54,839 nucleotides of DNA from DATGFB01 sp032160545 (GCA_032160545.1 JAVHVN010000164.1:1-54839); one strand, 5' to 3'; counted from the first letter of the stretch, positions 7,754-16,283 are shown. The notes: generated by a model from the sequence alone, not told the origin. A program made the numbers and translations.

Positions 7754-8889
7754 CGCAGCAGCTCCGGTGGCGGCACGCCCCGACTGCGCAGCCGAACGGC
7801 CAGATCGTCGGCGCCGTCGCCTCGACCCTCGCCGCCACTCCACACCGGCCGCACTACCAGCCGCCCGCCGTGGTCGGTGACGAGCCCGAGTTCCGAGACC
7901 GTGCGACCCCGCCGGTCGCGGCGCAGCTGCACCACGAGGTCGAACCCCGCGCTCACCAGGCTCGTGACCGCGTCGCCTCCGAGCCCGGCGAGGGCGCCGA
8001 GGGCGAGGCACCTGGCCGGGACGTCCGCCGCCGAGTTGGCGTGCATCGTCGCGGCACCCCCCTCGTGCCCGGTGTTGAGGGCGATCACCAGGTCGGCGAA
8101 CTCAGCGCCGCGGAACTCGCCGACGACGATGCGATCGGGACGCATCCGCAAGGCTTGGCGGACGAGGTCCGGCAGACCGACGGCACCGCCCCCCTCGACG
8201 TTCGCGACCCGGGTGCCCAGGCGTACGACGTGCTCGTGGCCGATGACGAGCTCGGCAGCGTCCTCGATCACCACGATCCGCTCGTCCGGGGGGACGAGGC
8301 CGAGCAAGGCCCCGAGCAGAGTGGTCTTGCCCGACCCGGTTCCGCCCGTGATGAGCAGCGCGAGCCGCGCGCTGACGGCCGCGGCGAGTACGCCGGCCAC
8401 CTGGGCCGACATCGCGCCGCGCGCCTGCAGGGCGGGCAGGTCGAACCGCTCGCGGGCCAGCACACGCAACGACAGGGTCGGACGCGCCGTGATCGGCGGC
8501 AGCACCGCGTGCAGGCGTGTGCCGTCCGGCAGGACCGCGTCGACGAATGGCGCCGCGTCGTCGAGCCGGCGCCCCGCGGCGACCGCGAGCCGCTGCGCGA
8601 GCCGGCGCACGGCATCGTCGTCCGCGAACTCTGCGACCGCCCGCTCCAGCCCCTGGCCGCGGTCGACCCACACCGAATCGGCAGCGTTCACCAGCACGTC
8701 GGTCACGCCGGGAAGGGCGAGCAGTGGCTCGAGCGGGCCGGCCCCGACCAGCTCGGCCTCGACACTGCGGCGCAGCCCGGCGAGCACGGCGTCGTCGACG
8801 ATGCCGCCGGACGCCGCACGCACCGCCTCGTCGAGAGCCACCGGGTCGCTTGCCATGCGGCGCCGGACGCGCGCGGCTAGTTCGGTCAC
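7750..8889 (-). CDS. tadA: TadA/CpaF-type secretion ATPase
   Basis: The GTG at 8889 overlaps the ssd stop (GTGA); the protein has 379 residues. The N-terminal domain (about 30-150) is followed by Walker A GGTGSGKTT (about 182-190), an Asp box (IVVIEDAAEL), Walker B region RPDRIVVGEFRG (about 250-261) and the His box TGHEGGAATMHAN (about 273-285). These are the complete motifs of a PilT/VirB11-superfamily hexameric motor that powers Flp pilus assembly or export. Nothing in the reading frame suggests decay. The retention of an intact motor next to a truncated pilin is notable. Confidence 0.9.
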   Translation of the reverse strand: MTELAARVRRRMASDPVALDEAVRAASGGIVDDAVLAGLRRSVEAELVGAGPLEPLLALPGVTDVLVNAADSVWVDRGQGLERAVAEFADDDAVRRLAQRLAVAAGRRLDDAAPFVDAVLPDGTRLHAVLPPITARPTLSLRVLARERFDLPALQARGAMSAQVAGVLAAAVSARLALLITGGTGSGKTTLLGALLGLVPPDERIVVIEDAAELVIGHEHVVRLGTRVANVEGGGAVGLPDLVRQALRMRPDRIVVGEFRGAEFADLVIALNTGHEGGAATMHANSAADVPARCLALGALAGLGGDAVTSLVSAGFDLVVQLRRDRRGRTVSELGLVTDHGGRLVVRPVWSGGEGRGDGADDLAVRLRSRGVPPPELLR

Positions 8890-9530
8890 GGCAGCCCGTC
8901 CAGGATCCCGGCCGCGGCCCGCAGGATCGGCCGCGGGACCCGGGCGGCGCTCAGGACGGTACCCCGTCGCCGCGGCGCCGCGGGCAGGTCGGCCAGGGCC
9001 GGCAGCCCGAGCAGTGCGGCCGACTCGTCCGCGTCGACCGGTCCACGGCGCAGAACCGCGCCCACGGAGCCGGCCCGGCATCGCAGCCTGGCGGCCCGCC
9101 CGGCCGCAAGCCCCGCCGGATCGCACGGGACGACGACGAGGACGAGCGCGCACGCCGCGAGCAACGGCGGCGCGGGATCGCGGCCGAGGTCGACGATCAC
9201 GGGCGTGCCGAGCTCGGCCGCCGCCGCCAGCACCGTGACGACGTCCTCGGCGCGAGGCCGCGTGTCCGCGGCCAGCACCCGCGCGCGTCCCCAGCGCGGC
9301 AGCCCGTCTGCGAACGCCCCAGGATCGAGCCGCCCCCCGGCAAGGCGAACGCCCGACCACCTGGCCCCTGGGACCCCCTCGATACCGAGCAGCACGTCGG
9401 CGCCGCCAGCAGCCGGGTCGGCGTCGACCAGCACCGCCGCGCCCACCTGGGCGAGCGCCGCCGCGACCGTGGACGTGCCGATGCCGCCGACCGCTCCGAG
9501 CACGCCGAGCACGGGTCCGACAGGAGGCAT
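8886..9530 (-). CDS. ssd: Ssd/CpaE-like MinD-family protein of the tad cluster
   Basis: The chosen ATG at 9530 gives 214 residues beginning MPPVGPVLGVLGAVGGIGTS. GAVGGIGTST is a degenerate deviant Walker A in which the usual Lys is replaced, so ATP binding may be weak or lost. VDADPAAGGADVLLG matches the switch-like segment of CpaE/MinD proteins. CpaE-type proteins position Tad machinery, and the M. tuberculosis homologue Rv3660c (Ssd) affects septation. Longer family members carry an N-terminal receiver-like domain, and upstream codons here do not clearly encode one. It is the first gene of the tad operon, divergent from the HAD gene. Confidence 0.75.
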   Translation of the reverse strand: MPPVGPVLGVLGAVGGIGTSTVAAALAQVGAAVLVDADPAAGGADVLLGIEGVPGARWSGVRLAGGRLDPGAFADGLPRWGRARVLAADTRPRAEDVVTVLAAAAELGTPVIVDLGRDPAPPLLAACALVLVVVPCDPAGLAAGRAARLRCRAGSVGAVLRRGPVDADESAALLGLPALADLPAAPRRRGTVLSAARVPRPILRAAAGILDGLP

Positions 9531-9669
9531 GCCTTGACCCCACCGGACGCGCGGTGGCCACGGGCGGCGTTCCGGCGCGCTGGGGACGACGCGGACCGGC
9601 TGTGGATCGCCACCTCGCCCGCGGGCGCCTGCCGAGCGCGCACGCCAGGGATCCGTATCCTCGGGAAGC

Positions 9670-10482
9670 GTGGGCCCCACATCGGGAAGGCGCAGCGCCG
9701 CCTTCTTCGACCTCGACAAGACGATCATCGCCAAGTCCAGCGTGCTGGCCTTCGGCAGGCCCTTCTATCAGAACGGCCTGCTCAACCGAAGGGCCGTGCT
9801 GCGCAGCGCGTACGCGCAGTTCGTGTTCGCTCTGGCCGGTGCCGACGACGACCAGATCGAACGGATGCGCGCCTACCTGACCGCGATGTGCACCGGTTGG
9901 GACGTATCGCAGGTGCGCGACATCGTCTCCGAGACGTTGCACGACATCATCGACCCGATCGTGTACGACGAGGCGGTCGAGCTGATCGGCGAGCACAAGG
10001 CGGCCGGCCGCGACGTCGTCATCGTGTCTTCGTCCGGTGAAGAGGTCGTGGCACCGATCGGGGCGATGCTCGGGGCCGACGAGGTGGTCGCCACCCAGAT
10101 GGTCGTGGCCGAGGGCAGGTACACCGGCGAGATCGCGCGCTACGCCTACGGGCCCGAGAAGGCCGTCGCGATCCGCGCGCTGGCCGCCGACCGCGGTTAC
10201 GACCTCGACAGCTGCTATGCGTACTCCGACTCGGCGACGGACGTTCCCATGCTCGAGACGGTCGGACACCCGTTCGCCGTCAATGCCGACCGCGCACTGC
10301 GCCGGATCGCCGCCGAGCGTGAGTGGCCGATGCTCACCTTCTCCAACGCGGTCCCGCTGCGGGAGCGCATCTCCGGGCTTCGGCCGTCGCCCGCCACGTC
10401 GACGGCGGCAGCGGTCGGTGCGGGCGCCGCGGTGGCCGGCCTGGTCTGGTACACCTCACGTCGGCGCAACGCCCGCGCCTGA
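9670..10482 (+). CDS. HAD-IB family (SerB-like) phosphatase with C-terminal anchor
   Basis: The protein of 270 residues begins with FFDLDKTII, the DxDxT nucleophile loop of the haloacid dehalogenase superfamily. VIVSSSGEE supplies the motif II Ser region, the Lys of YGPEKAVAIR fits motif III, and YSDSATDVPML is the acidic motif IV. These fit HAD subfamily IB phosphatases (Rv3661-like). The last 30 residues contain a hydrophobic stretch (AAVGAGAAVAGLVW) followed by Arg-rich sequence, suggesting membrane association. A TATCCT box ends 8 nt before the GTG, suggesting leaderless or near-leaderless transcription. The substrate is not predictable. Confidence 0.85.
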   Translation: MGPTSGRRSAAFFDLDKTIIAKSSVLAFGRPFYQNGLLNRRAVLRSAYAQFVFALAGADDDQIERMRAYLTAMCTGWDVSQVRDIVSETLHDIIDPIVYDEAVELIGEHKAAGRDVVIVSSSGEEVVAPIGAMLGADEVVATQMVVAEGRYTGEIARYAYGPEKAVAIRALAADRGYDLDSCYAYSDSATDVPMLETVGHPFAVNADRALRRIAAEREWPMLTFSNAVPLRERISGLRPSPATSTAAAVGAGAAVAGLVWYTSRRRNARA

Positions 10483-10792
10483 CACGGGCCACTGACACTG
10501 GCGTCCGAAACAGCGCCCGACACTCCGGCAGCCCCTTGCGCTGCGCGGCGCGCAGCGGTGCAATACGGGTACGGATGAGGTCTCGTCCATGGCGGTCCAG
10601 CCCCCAGCGAGCCTCGTCCAGCACGATGGTCAGGGCACCCACGCGGCGAACCCACCACGCAATAGGTGAGTCGGCGCGGACCGCGAGATCAGCCGGCCCG
10701 CGTCTGACGTACACACACGGGCACGCATTGGTAACCCGGGCCACCGCGCTTGGCGGCGTCGCGGGCAACCGCGGCGCCGCCGTTCGTCATGC
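10483..10792. other. 310-bp gap with one doubtful minus-strand ORF
   Basis: The stretch between the HAD gene and the 3' end of the next minus-strand gene has no clear gene. A minus-strand frame from 10768 reads plausible protein (PIAWWVRRVGALTIVLDEAR) for about 95 codons but then runs far into the antisense of the HAD gene and has no convincing ribosome site, so it may be chance. No hairpin with a T-run was found. Confidence 0.3.
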
Positions 10793-11539
10793 TCAGCCGC
10801 GGGCCATCGCCTCGCAGATCGCGGTCGCTTCGAGAGCGCCGGCGACGACCGCGTCGGCGCAATGCCGCAGCCACCGTGCGATGCCCTCGGGGCTGCCGGT
10901 GCGGTATGCCTGCAGCGCGGAGTCGTACTCGGCGCGCAGCTCGCGGTGCCCGGCCTCGACGACCACCAGCGACTTCGGGTCGAGGCCGCGTTCGATGAGC
11001 GTCAGCCGCACTCCGACCCGTGCCACCACTCCCGATGCCGGCGGGAAGGCGTCGAGTGAGAGCAACTCGCCGTGGACGATGCCCGCGACCACCACCGCGG
11101 GCGCGCTCGTGAGGGCGAGGACGTTGGCCAGCGTGTCGAGTCGCGTCGCGACCGCGACCGACGCCGCCGGCCGGCCCAGGGTCTCGCGGTCGGCAACCAG
11201 GTCGGCGCTGGCCAGGGCGTGCAGCCGGGCGAGTGCTTGCCGGGGTGCGCGGGTCCAGGTGTCGGCGAGCACGCCGATCGCCGACTGCGCCCGCAACGCG
11301 CCCTGCACCACGGGGTCGGCGGCGGCCCGGCCGGACCGCACGTCGTCGAGCGGATGTTCGGCACCGGCCAGTGCCGCCGAGGCCCAGGCGCCCCGCAACG
11401 ACGACTCGGTCGAGACCTCGGCGGAGCGGCGGCGCAGCGTCCGGTTGCTGAGCAGCGTGTCGACGGACGACCGCGCGGCGTCGACCCCGTCGGCCACGCC
11501 GGGCAGCTCCAGCAGCGGCGCGAGCGGATCGGACGTCAC
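10793..11539 (-). CDS. Conserved actinobacterial all-helical protein of unknown function
   Basis: The GTG at 11539 (VTSDPLAPLLELPGV) gives 248 residues of mostly alpha-helical, Ala-rich sequence. It resembles a conserved actinobacterial family often labelled oxidoreductase or Fic-like in annotations, but no nucleotide-binding motif or Fic HxFx(D/E)GNGR motif is present, so I do not accept either label. Length and position after the HAD gene match Rv3662c. Conserved-looking parts are TLRRRSAEVSTESSLRGAWA, the ALRAQSAI helix and SGVVARVGVRLTLIERGLDP. There is no signal or membrane segment. The function is unknown. Confidence 0.7.
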   Translation of the reverse strand: MTSDPLAPLLELPGVADGVDAARSSVDTLLSNRTLRRRSAEVSTESSLRGAWASAALAGAEHPLDDVRSGRAAADPVVQGALRAQSAIGVLADTWTRAPRQALARLHALASADLVADRETLGRPAASVAVATRLDTLANVLALTSAPAVVVAGIVHGELLSLDAFPPASGVVARVGVRLTLIERGLDPKSLVVVEAGHRELRAEYDSALQAYRTGSPEGIARWLRHCADAVVAGALEATAICEAMARG

Positions 11540-11717
11540 AACGGGCCACCCTAACGAGTGCACTGTGCGCCGGATCCGCCCGCCGAGGCTGCACCGTGAG
11601 CCCGATGCCGAGTATGAACGCGAGCAGACCGAGGCCCCGCACTGGAATGATGTGGCGACCGATGCCGACTCAGGCATCATCGGGCGGCGAGACCCGCGAC
11701 GACGGACAGGGGGACAC

Positions 11718-12248
11718 GTGGCGACGGCATCGCAACCGGCAGGCGGCACGCAGGAGACACGCGGCACGGACGGCACCGGGGGCACAGGCGGCGTGGGACG
11801 TGCCACCGGCACCCTCCGTTCGACCGGCAGCGGGACCGGCGAGGCGACAGGTGGGCGGCACGCGGCCGAACCGTCGGTTGGACAGCTCGTCTCGGATGTC
11901 TCGACGCACCTCTCGTCGCTCATCCACGACGAGATCGAGCTGGGGAAGGTCGAGATCCGCTCATCGGTCAAGAACGCGGGCACCGGCATCGGATTCTTCG
12001 GCGCCGCCGCGGTCGTCCTGGTCTTCTCGCTCACCTTCGGCCTGATCGCCCTCGCCGAAGGCCTCATCGCCATCGGCCTGTGGCGATGGCTTGCCTACCT
12101 CTGCGTCTTCGGCTTCTTGTTGCTGCTGGTGGGCGCCTTCGCGTACCTCGGGATCCGTAAGGTCAAGCGGGTGAAGGCGCCGCAGCGAACCATCAGCACC
12201 AGCAAGGACACCGTCGCTTACCTCAAGGCCAACACCCGGCGGGGCTGA
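11718..12248 (+). CDS. Holin-superfamily-III-like membrane protein
   Basis: The GTG at 11718 gives 176 residues. The first 65 are Gly/Thr-rich and disordered. EPSVGQLVSDVSTHLSSLIH and the EIELGKVEI helix follow, then two close transmembrane helices (GIGFFGAAAVVLVFSLTFGL and LAYLCVFGFLLLLVGAFAYL) and a basic tail. This is the pattern of the PF07332-type (putative actinobacterial holin-X) proteins; Rv3669 occupies the same position in mycobacteria. These are chromosomal membrane proteins, and phage lysis is not implied. The stop is 7 nt before the epoxide hydrolase gene, so the two are probably co-transcribed. Confidence 0.75.
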   Translation: MATASQPAGGTQETRGTDGTGGTGGVGRATGTLRSTGSGTGEATGGRHAAEPSVGQLVSDVSTHLSSLIHDEIELGKVEIRSSVKNAGTGIGFFGAAAVVLVFSLTFGLIALAEGLIAIGLWRWLAYLCVFGFLLLLVGAFAYLGIRKVKRVKAPQRTISTSKDTVAYLKANTRRG

Positions 12249-12255
12249 ACCGCAC

Positions 12256-13194
12256 ATGCCCGGTCCCGCTCCCGGCGCGCCGGATTCGTCGACGGTCCTG
12301 CTGGACGGGCCGTGGACGCATCGCACGGTCCGCGCGAACGGGATCGCGATGCACGTCGCCGAGATGGGCGCCGGGCCACTCGTGCTCCTGCTGCACGGCT
12401 TCCCCCAGTTCTGGTGGGCGTGGCGACAGCAGCTGGCCGACCTCGCCGATGCCGGTTACCGCGCCGTGGCCGTAGACCTTCGCGGCTACGGCGCCAGCGA
12501 CAAGCCGCCGCGCGGTTACGACGCACCCAACCTCGCGTCGGACGTCGCGGCCCTCGTGACGGCCCTGGGCGAGTCCGACGCGATGATCGTCGGCACCGAC
12601 GTCGGCGGGCTGCTCGCCTGGACGGTGGCTGCGACCCACCCGCAGGTGGTTCGCAACCTGGCGGTGGTCGGCGCGGCGCACCCGCTGCGGCTGCGTGCCG
12701 CGATCGCCGGACGATCGAGCGTGCAACGTCACGCGTCCGCCTACGCGTTGCGGACCTTCCAGGTGCCCCGCAGGCCCGAGGCGCTGCTCACCGGCGACGG
12801 GACCTACGTGCGCAGCCTGTTCGATCAGTGGACCGGCCCACGCTGGCGCGGCACCCCTGCCTACGTCGCCGACGTGCAGCGCTACGTCGACGCCATGCGC
12901 ATCCATCCCGTCGCCTACTGCGCCTCCGAGTACTTCCGCTGGCTGGTGCGCTCGCTCGTCCGGGCGGACGGCCGGCGGTTCGCCGACTCGCTGCGTACGC
13001 CGATCGCCGCGCCGGTGCTGCAACTGCACGGCGACTTCGACGCGTGCGTGCTGCCCTCGACGGCGCAGGGTTCGGGGCAGTACGTCACCGGCGACTACGA
13101 ATGGCGCGTGCTCGACGGCGTCGGGCACTTCCCGCACAACGAGGTGCCCGACGTGATCAGCTCCGAGCTGATCAGGTGGGCCAAGCTGCACTGA
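12256..13194 (+). CDS. ephE: Epoxide-hydrolase-like alpha/beta hydrolase
   Basis: The 312-residue protein has the alpha/beta-hydrolase oxyanion motif HGFPQFWWAW (about 47-56) and the nucleophile elbow VGTDVGG with Asp at about 115, as in epoxide hydrolases and dehalogenases rather than Ser esterases. A charge-relay Asp is likely in LHGDFDACVLP, and the catalytic His in VLDGVGHFPHNE near the C-terminus. It matches Rv3670 (EphE) in place and type. It follows the holin-like gene by 7 nt and converges on marP with one base between the stops. The natural substrate is unknown. Confidence 0.85.
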   Translation: MPGPAPGAPDSSTVLLDGPWTHRTVRANGIAMHVAEMGAGPLVLLLHGFPQFWWAWRQQLADLADAGYRAVAVDLRGYGASDKPPRGYDAPNLASDVAALVTALGESDAMIVGTDVGGLLAWTVAATHPQVVRNLAVVGAAHPLRLRAAIAGRSSVQRHASAYALRTFQVPRRPEALLTGDGTYVRSLFDQWTGPRWRGTPAYVADVQRYVDAMRIHPVAYCASEYFRWLVRSLVRADGRRFADSLRTPIAAPVLQLHGDFDACVLPSTAQGSGQYVTGDYEWRVLDGVGHFPHNEVPDVISSELIRWAKLH

Positions 13195-13195
13195 C

Positions 13196-14386
13196 TCAGT
13201 CCGGCGTGCACGCTCCAGTCGCCACCGCTCTGGTCGCCGTCCGGCCCGGAGTCGTGTCGGCGGAGATTTCCGCAGTGGTGAGCACGTAGCCGGTGTCGCT
13301 CGAGTCCAGCGCTGTGGCGAAGACGACGCCGAGCACGGTGCCGTCGTCGGCCAGTAGCGGGCCACCGGAGTTTCCGCTGCGCACGACCGCCCGGATCGAA
13401 TAGATGTCGCGGCGCACCCGGTCCCGGCCGTAGATGTCGTTGCCGCTGATCGTGGTCTGCGAGCGCACGCGCGCCGACCGCACGGTCAGTGGCCCGTCCT
13501 CCGGGAAGCCGACGACGACCGCCGGATCGCCGGTTCGGGCCGGCTTTGCCGCGAAGCTCAGGGCGGGCGCGTCCAAGGCCGGCACGTCGAGAACCGCGAC
13601 GTCTCGCCGCGGGTCGAACACGACCACGGTGGCGCGCAACGTCTGGTGCCCGACCTGTACGCCCACCTGCGAGGTGCCCGCGACCACGTGCGCATTCGTG
13701 ACCATGCGATGCGGCGCGAAGACGAAGCCGCTGCCCTCGATCCCCCGGCTGCACGACGGTGCCTCGCCGTAGATCTTGAAGATCGAGCCGCTCGCCTTCT
13801 TCACCTGTGCCAGGACGGCCGGCGACAGCGAGCTGTCCGGGGGGGCGACGTCGATGACCTGGTTGTTGGGCAGATCGCCCAGCACGGGCGGGAAGCCGCT
13901 CTGGTCGAGGAAGCTGCGCAACGAGCCGTAGAGCGTCCGGACATCCTGCGGCATGACGTCGTTGACCGTGCGCACGATCCGCGAGTGACTCGCTGCCGCC
14001 GCGAGCTGGGGGTACGGCGAGGACGCGAGGGGCACGGCGACCATCCAGGCGACGAGCAGCACCGAGAAGATGCCGAGCGCGGAGCCGATGCCGGAGTCCA
14101 GCGTCTGGGTGCGCTGGCCGACCAGTCGGCGCCGGACGTGACCGGCGATCCACACGCCCAGCAGCTGCCCGAGCATCGACACGAACAGCACGCAGACGAT
14201 GGCGACGGGGATCTGCGCGCGGCCATCGGCGACGCGCGAGCCGATCGGCCCCGCGAGCTGGGCGCCGAGGATGGCCCCGATGAAGAAGCCGGCCATCGAG
14301 AACAGCCCGACGATGGCGCCGTTGCGGAAACCACCGACGGCGAAGGCGATGGCTGCCAGGATGATGATCAGGTCCAAGAGGTTCAC
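13196..14386 (-). CDS. marP: MarP-type membrane serine protease
   Basis: The GTG at 14386 gives 396 residues, against 397 in Rv3671c. Four N-terminal hydrophobic segments of the CvpA-like domain (about 3-130) precede a chymotrypsin-like protease domain. The triad is visible as H233 (MVTNAHVV), D262 (RRDVAVLD) and S340 (RSGNSGGPLL). C212 and C393 are placed to form the disulfide known in mycobacterial MarP, which stabilises the active enzyme under oxidation. In M. tuberculosis MarP protects intrabacterial pH by acting on the peptidoglycan hydrolase RipA. Only 4 nt separate it from the upstream cupredoxin gene, giving the operon nth, nudix, cupredoxin, marP. Confidence 0.9.
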   Translation of the reverse strand: MNLLDLIIILAAIAFAVGGFRNGAIVGLFSMAGFFIGAILGAQLAGPIGSRVADGRAQIPVAIVCVLFVSMLGQLLGVWIAGHVRRRLVGQRTQTLDSGIGSALGIFSVLLVAWMVAVPLASSPYPQLAAAASHSRIVRTVNDVMPQDVRTLYGSLRSFLDQSGFPPVLGDLPNNQVIDVAPPDSSLSPAVLAQVKKASGSIFKIYGEAPSCSRGIEGSGFVFAPHRMVTNAHVVAGTSQVGVQVGHQTLRATVVVFDPRRDVAVLDVPALDAPALSFAAKPARTGDPAVVVGFPEDGPLTVRSARVRSQTTISGNDIYGRDRVRRDIYSIRAVVRSGNSGGPLLADDGTVLGVVFATALDSSDTGYVLTTAEISADTTPGRTATRAVATGACTPD

Positions 14387-14390
14387 CGAG

Positions 14391-14801
14391 TCACTCGCCG
14401 AGCACGACGAGCTTGCCCGTCTGTCCCTGCTTGCGGTGGATCGTGCAGACGTAGGTGTACGTGCCCGGTGCCGGTGCGGTGAACACGACACTGCGCGTCT
14501 GCCCCGAGGGCGCAAGACCGGTGATCGTGTCGGTGCCGTCGAGCGCCCAGTCGTGCGGTGCGCCCTTGCCGACATTCACCAGATCGATCTCGACCCGACC
14601 GGGATGCACCGTGATCGTGGACGGGTCGAAGCGATAGGTGTCGGTCGCCTGGACGGTCACGCGCTGCATGCCGTTGACGACGCTCGCGGTGGTGGACCCG
14701 GTGTGCCCGCGGCGATTCACCGACGGCTCGGTGGTGCACCCGGCGAGCGCGAGGCCGGTGAACGCAGCCAGCACGGCAGCGGTGGACCGGCGGGCGAGCA
14801 T
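14391..14801 (-). CDS. Cupredoxin lipoprotein with predicted Gln axial ligand
   Basis: The ATG at 14801 gives 136 residues: a signal peptide ending in the lipobox LALAGC (Cys22) and a plastocyanin/cupredoxin domain (about 45-136). Predicted copper ligands are H83 (GAPHDW), C119 and H122 (YVCTIH). The position three after H122, normally Met, is Gln125, as in stellacyanin-type sites of low potential. In mycobacteria a thioredoxin-like gene (Rv3673c) sits near this position between nth and the marP pair, so an exported redox partner role is possible. The start is supported by a good lipoprotein signal peptide. Electron-transfer partners are not evident. Confidence 0.8.
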   Translation of the reverse strand: MLARRSTAAVLAAFTGLALAGCTTEPSVNRRGHTGSTTASVVNGMQRVTVQATDTYRFDPSTITVHPGRVEIDLVNVGKGAPHDWALDGTDTITGLAPSGQTRSVVFTAPAPGTYTYVCTIHRKQGQTGKLVVLGE

Positions 14802-14844
14802 TCCACGACGGTACCGGCGAGCGCTGAGACCGCCCGACCGCCCG

Positions 14845-15567
14845 TCAGGCCCCGTCGGCCGGTGGCACACCGCGGGCCGACGGCAGCCCGCGCCAATTGC
14901 CGAGGAACTCCTCCGGCAGCGGCTCCTGCCTTCGCTCGTCCCACGGCCGCTCCCATCCCCCGAGCGAGAGCAGCCGGCTGAGCAGGCCGGCGGTGAAGCC
15001 CCAGACGAACAGGCCGCTCGCGTGGAAGCCCGGACCGACGCGCCCGGACGGATGGCTGACCGTGAACCGGTTCGCCGGGTCGGCGAGTTCGGCCACCGGC
15101 ACGATCGCAACGGACGCGACCTCGGCCGGGTCGACGACCGCGACCGGGTGCCTCTCGGCCCACCACGCGAGCACGGGCGTGACGACGAAGCCCGACGGTG
15201 GAAGGAACAGTGCCGGCATCACCGCCGCCACCCGGATCGAGGCGGGGTCGAGCCCGACCTCCTCCTCGGCCTCACGCAGCGCTGCCGACACGTGCGTGGG
15301 GTCGGCGGGGTCGACCGCGCCGCCGGGAAAGGCCACCTGGTTCGCATGGTTGCGCAGGCTGGCCGCGCGCTGGATGAGCAGCACGCTCGGTCCGGCTTCG
15401 GTCTCGGTGAACGCCATGAGCACCGCCGACGCCCGCCCCGTGCCGTCGTCGGGTGGCAGGAACGTCGACAGCTCATCGGCCGGCACCGCTCGCGCGGCGC
15501 GCGCGAGCGCTCGCAGCCAGCCCGGTAGCGACTCGACGGGCGGCAGTTCGACGTCGGGACCGGTCAT
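14845..15567 (-). CDS. Nudix hydrolase, CoA pyrophosphatase type
   Basis: The ATG at 15567 overlaps the nth stop (ATGA); 240 residues. LLIQRAASLRNHANQVAFPG is the extra CoA-Nudix signature preceding the Nudix box, and ALREAEEEVGLD is the box core. These place it in the NUDT7/CoA diphosphatase group acting on coenzyme A or its derivatives. It matches Rv3672c, which neighbours marP. A non-standard start of the Nudix box (GGAVDPADPTHVSAALREAE) is normal for this group. It is co-transcribed with nth and probably with the cupredoxin 43 nt downstream. Confidence 0.85.
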   Translation of the reverse strand: MTGPDVELPPVESLPGWLRALARAARAVPADELSTFLPPDDGTGRASAVLMAFTETEAGPSVLLIQRAASLRNHANQVAFPGGAVDPADPTHVSAALREAEEEVGLDPASIRVAAVMPALFLPPSGFVVTPVLAWWAERHPVAVVDPAEVASVAIVPVAELADPANRFTVSHPSGRVGPGFHASGLFVWGFTAGLLSRLLSLGGWERPWDERRQEPLPEEFLGNWRGLPSARGVPPADGA

Positions 15568-16283
15568 TCCAGGGAGTCGGCCATCTGGGACGCGCTCTTG
15601 ACCAGTTTCGCGGCGACCTCGGGATCGATCGGACCGGTGCCGAACGAGGGGCACAGCCGGGCGAGCGGGCAGACGCCGCACGCGGGCTTGCGCGAGTGAC
15701 ACATCCGCCGCCCGTGCCAGATGACGCGGTGCGAAAGGATCGTCCAGTCCTTCTTGGGAATGAGCTCGGCGACCGCGGACTCGACCTTCACCGGGTCGGT
15801 CTCCCCGGTCCACGCCCAGCGCCGGGCCAGCCGGCCGAAGTGGGTGTCGATCGTCAGCCCAGGCACCCCGAACGCGTTGCCGAGGACGACGTTCGCGGTC
15901 TTGCGGCCGAAGCCCGGCAGGGTGACCAGCTGCTTGAGCGTGCGCGGCACCTCGCCACCGAAGCGCTCCTCGAGTTCCTGGCCGAGCCGCATGATCGAGT
16001 TGGTCTTGTTGCGGAAGAAGCCGGTGGGCCGGATCAGCTGCTCGAGTTCGGCGCGGTCCGCGCCGGCGTAGTCGGAGGCGGTGCGGTACTTCGCGAACAC
16101 GGCCGGCGTGACCTCGTTGACGCGCTTGTCCGTGCACTGTGCCGACAGGATGGTCGCGACAGAGAGCTCGAGCGGTGTGGTGAAGTCGAGCTCGATGTGC
16201 GCGTCCGGGTACAGCACCGCGAGTTCGCGATTGATGCGGCGGGCGCGCCGGGTGAGCGCGAGCGGAGTCTCGGCGGTCGGCAC
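15564..16283 (-). CDS. nth: Endonuclease III
   Basis: The protein of 239 residues removes oxidised pyrimidines in base excision repair. The helix-hairpin-helix segment LPGFGRKTANVVL carries the catalytic Lys128, and the TIDTHF segment carries Asp146. A C-terminal [4Fe-4S] loop has the CHSRKPACGVCPLARLC spacing (C-x6-C-x2-C-x5-C). A TAGGCT box ends 6 nt before the GTG, so the transcript is likely leaderless, and the whole nth, nudix, cupredoxin, marP operon may start here. Corresponds to Rv3674c. Confidence 0.95.
   Translation of the reverse strand: MPTAETPLALTRRARRINRELAVLYPDAHIELDFTTPLELSVATILSAQCTDKRVNEVTPAVFAKYRTASDYAGADRAELEQLIRPTGFFRNKTNSIMRLGQELEERFGGEVPRTLKQLVTLPGFGRKTANVVLGNAFGVPGLTIDTHFGRLARRWAWTGETDPVKVESAVAELIPKKDWTILSHRVIWHGRRMCHSRKPACGVCPLARLCPSFGTGPIDPEVAAKLVKSASQMADSLE

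Noticed and set aside
6369..7880. Long plus-strand open frame (about 500 codons) opposite tadC and tadB
   Set aside because: It is antisense to two overlapping genes with clear membrane segments and GTGA coupling; its Arg/Ala/Pro-rich text is typical of high-GC shadow frames.
8886..9734. Longer ssd start at 9734
   Set aside because: It would overlap the first codons of the HAD gene and its promoter, and the added residues show no receiver-like domain; the ATG at 9530 is more economical.
10334..10768. Minus-strand ORF of 144 codons after the HAD gene
   Set aside because: Part of it reads plausibly, but half is antisense to the HAD 3' end and no ribosome site is visible.
11718..12248. Holin as evidence of a prophage
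   Set aside because: This holin-like family is chromosomal in actinobacteria with fixed synteny (Rv3669), and no phage genes are nearby.
13196..14575. Longer MarP start upstream of 14386
   Set aside because: The extension would cover the cupredoxin coding end, and the shorter form matches the known 397-residue family length and N-terminal membrane helix.
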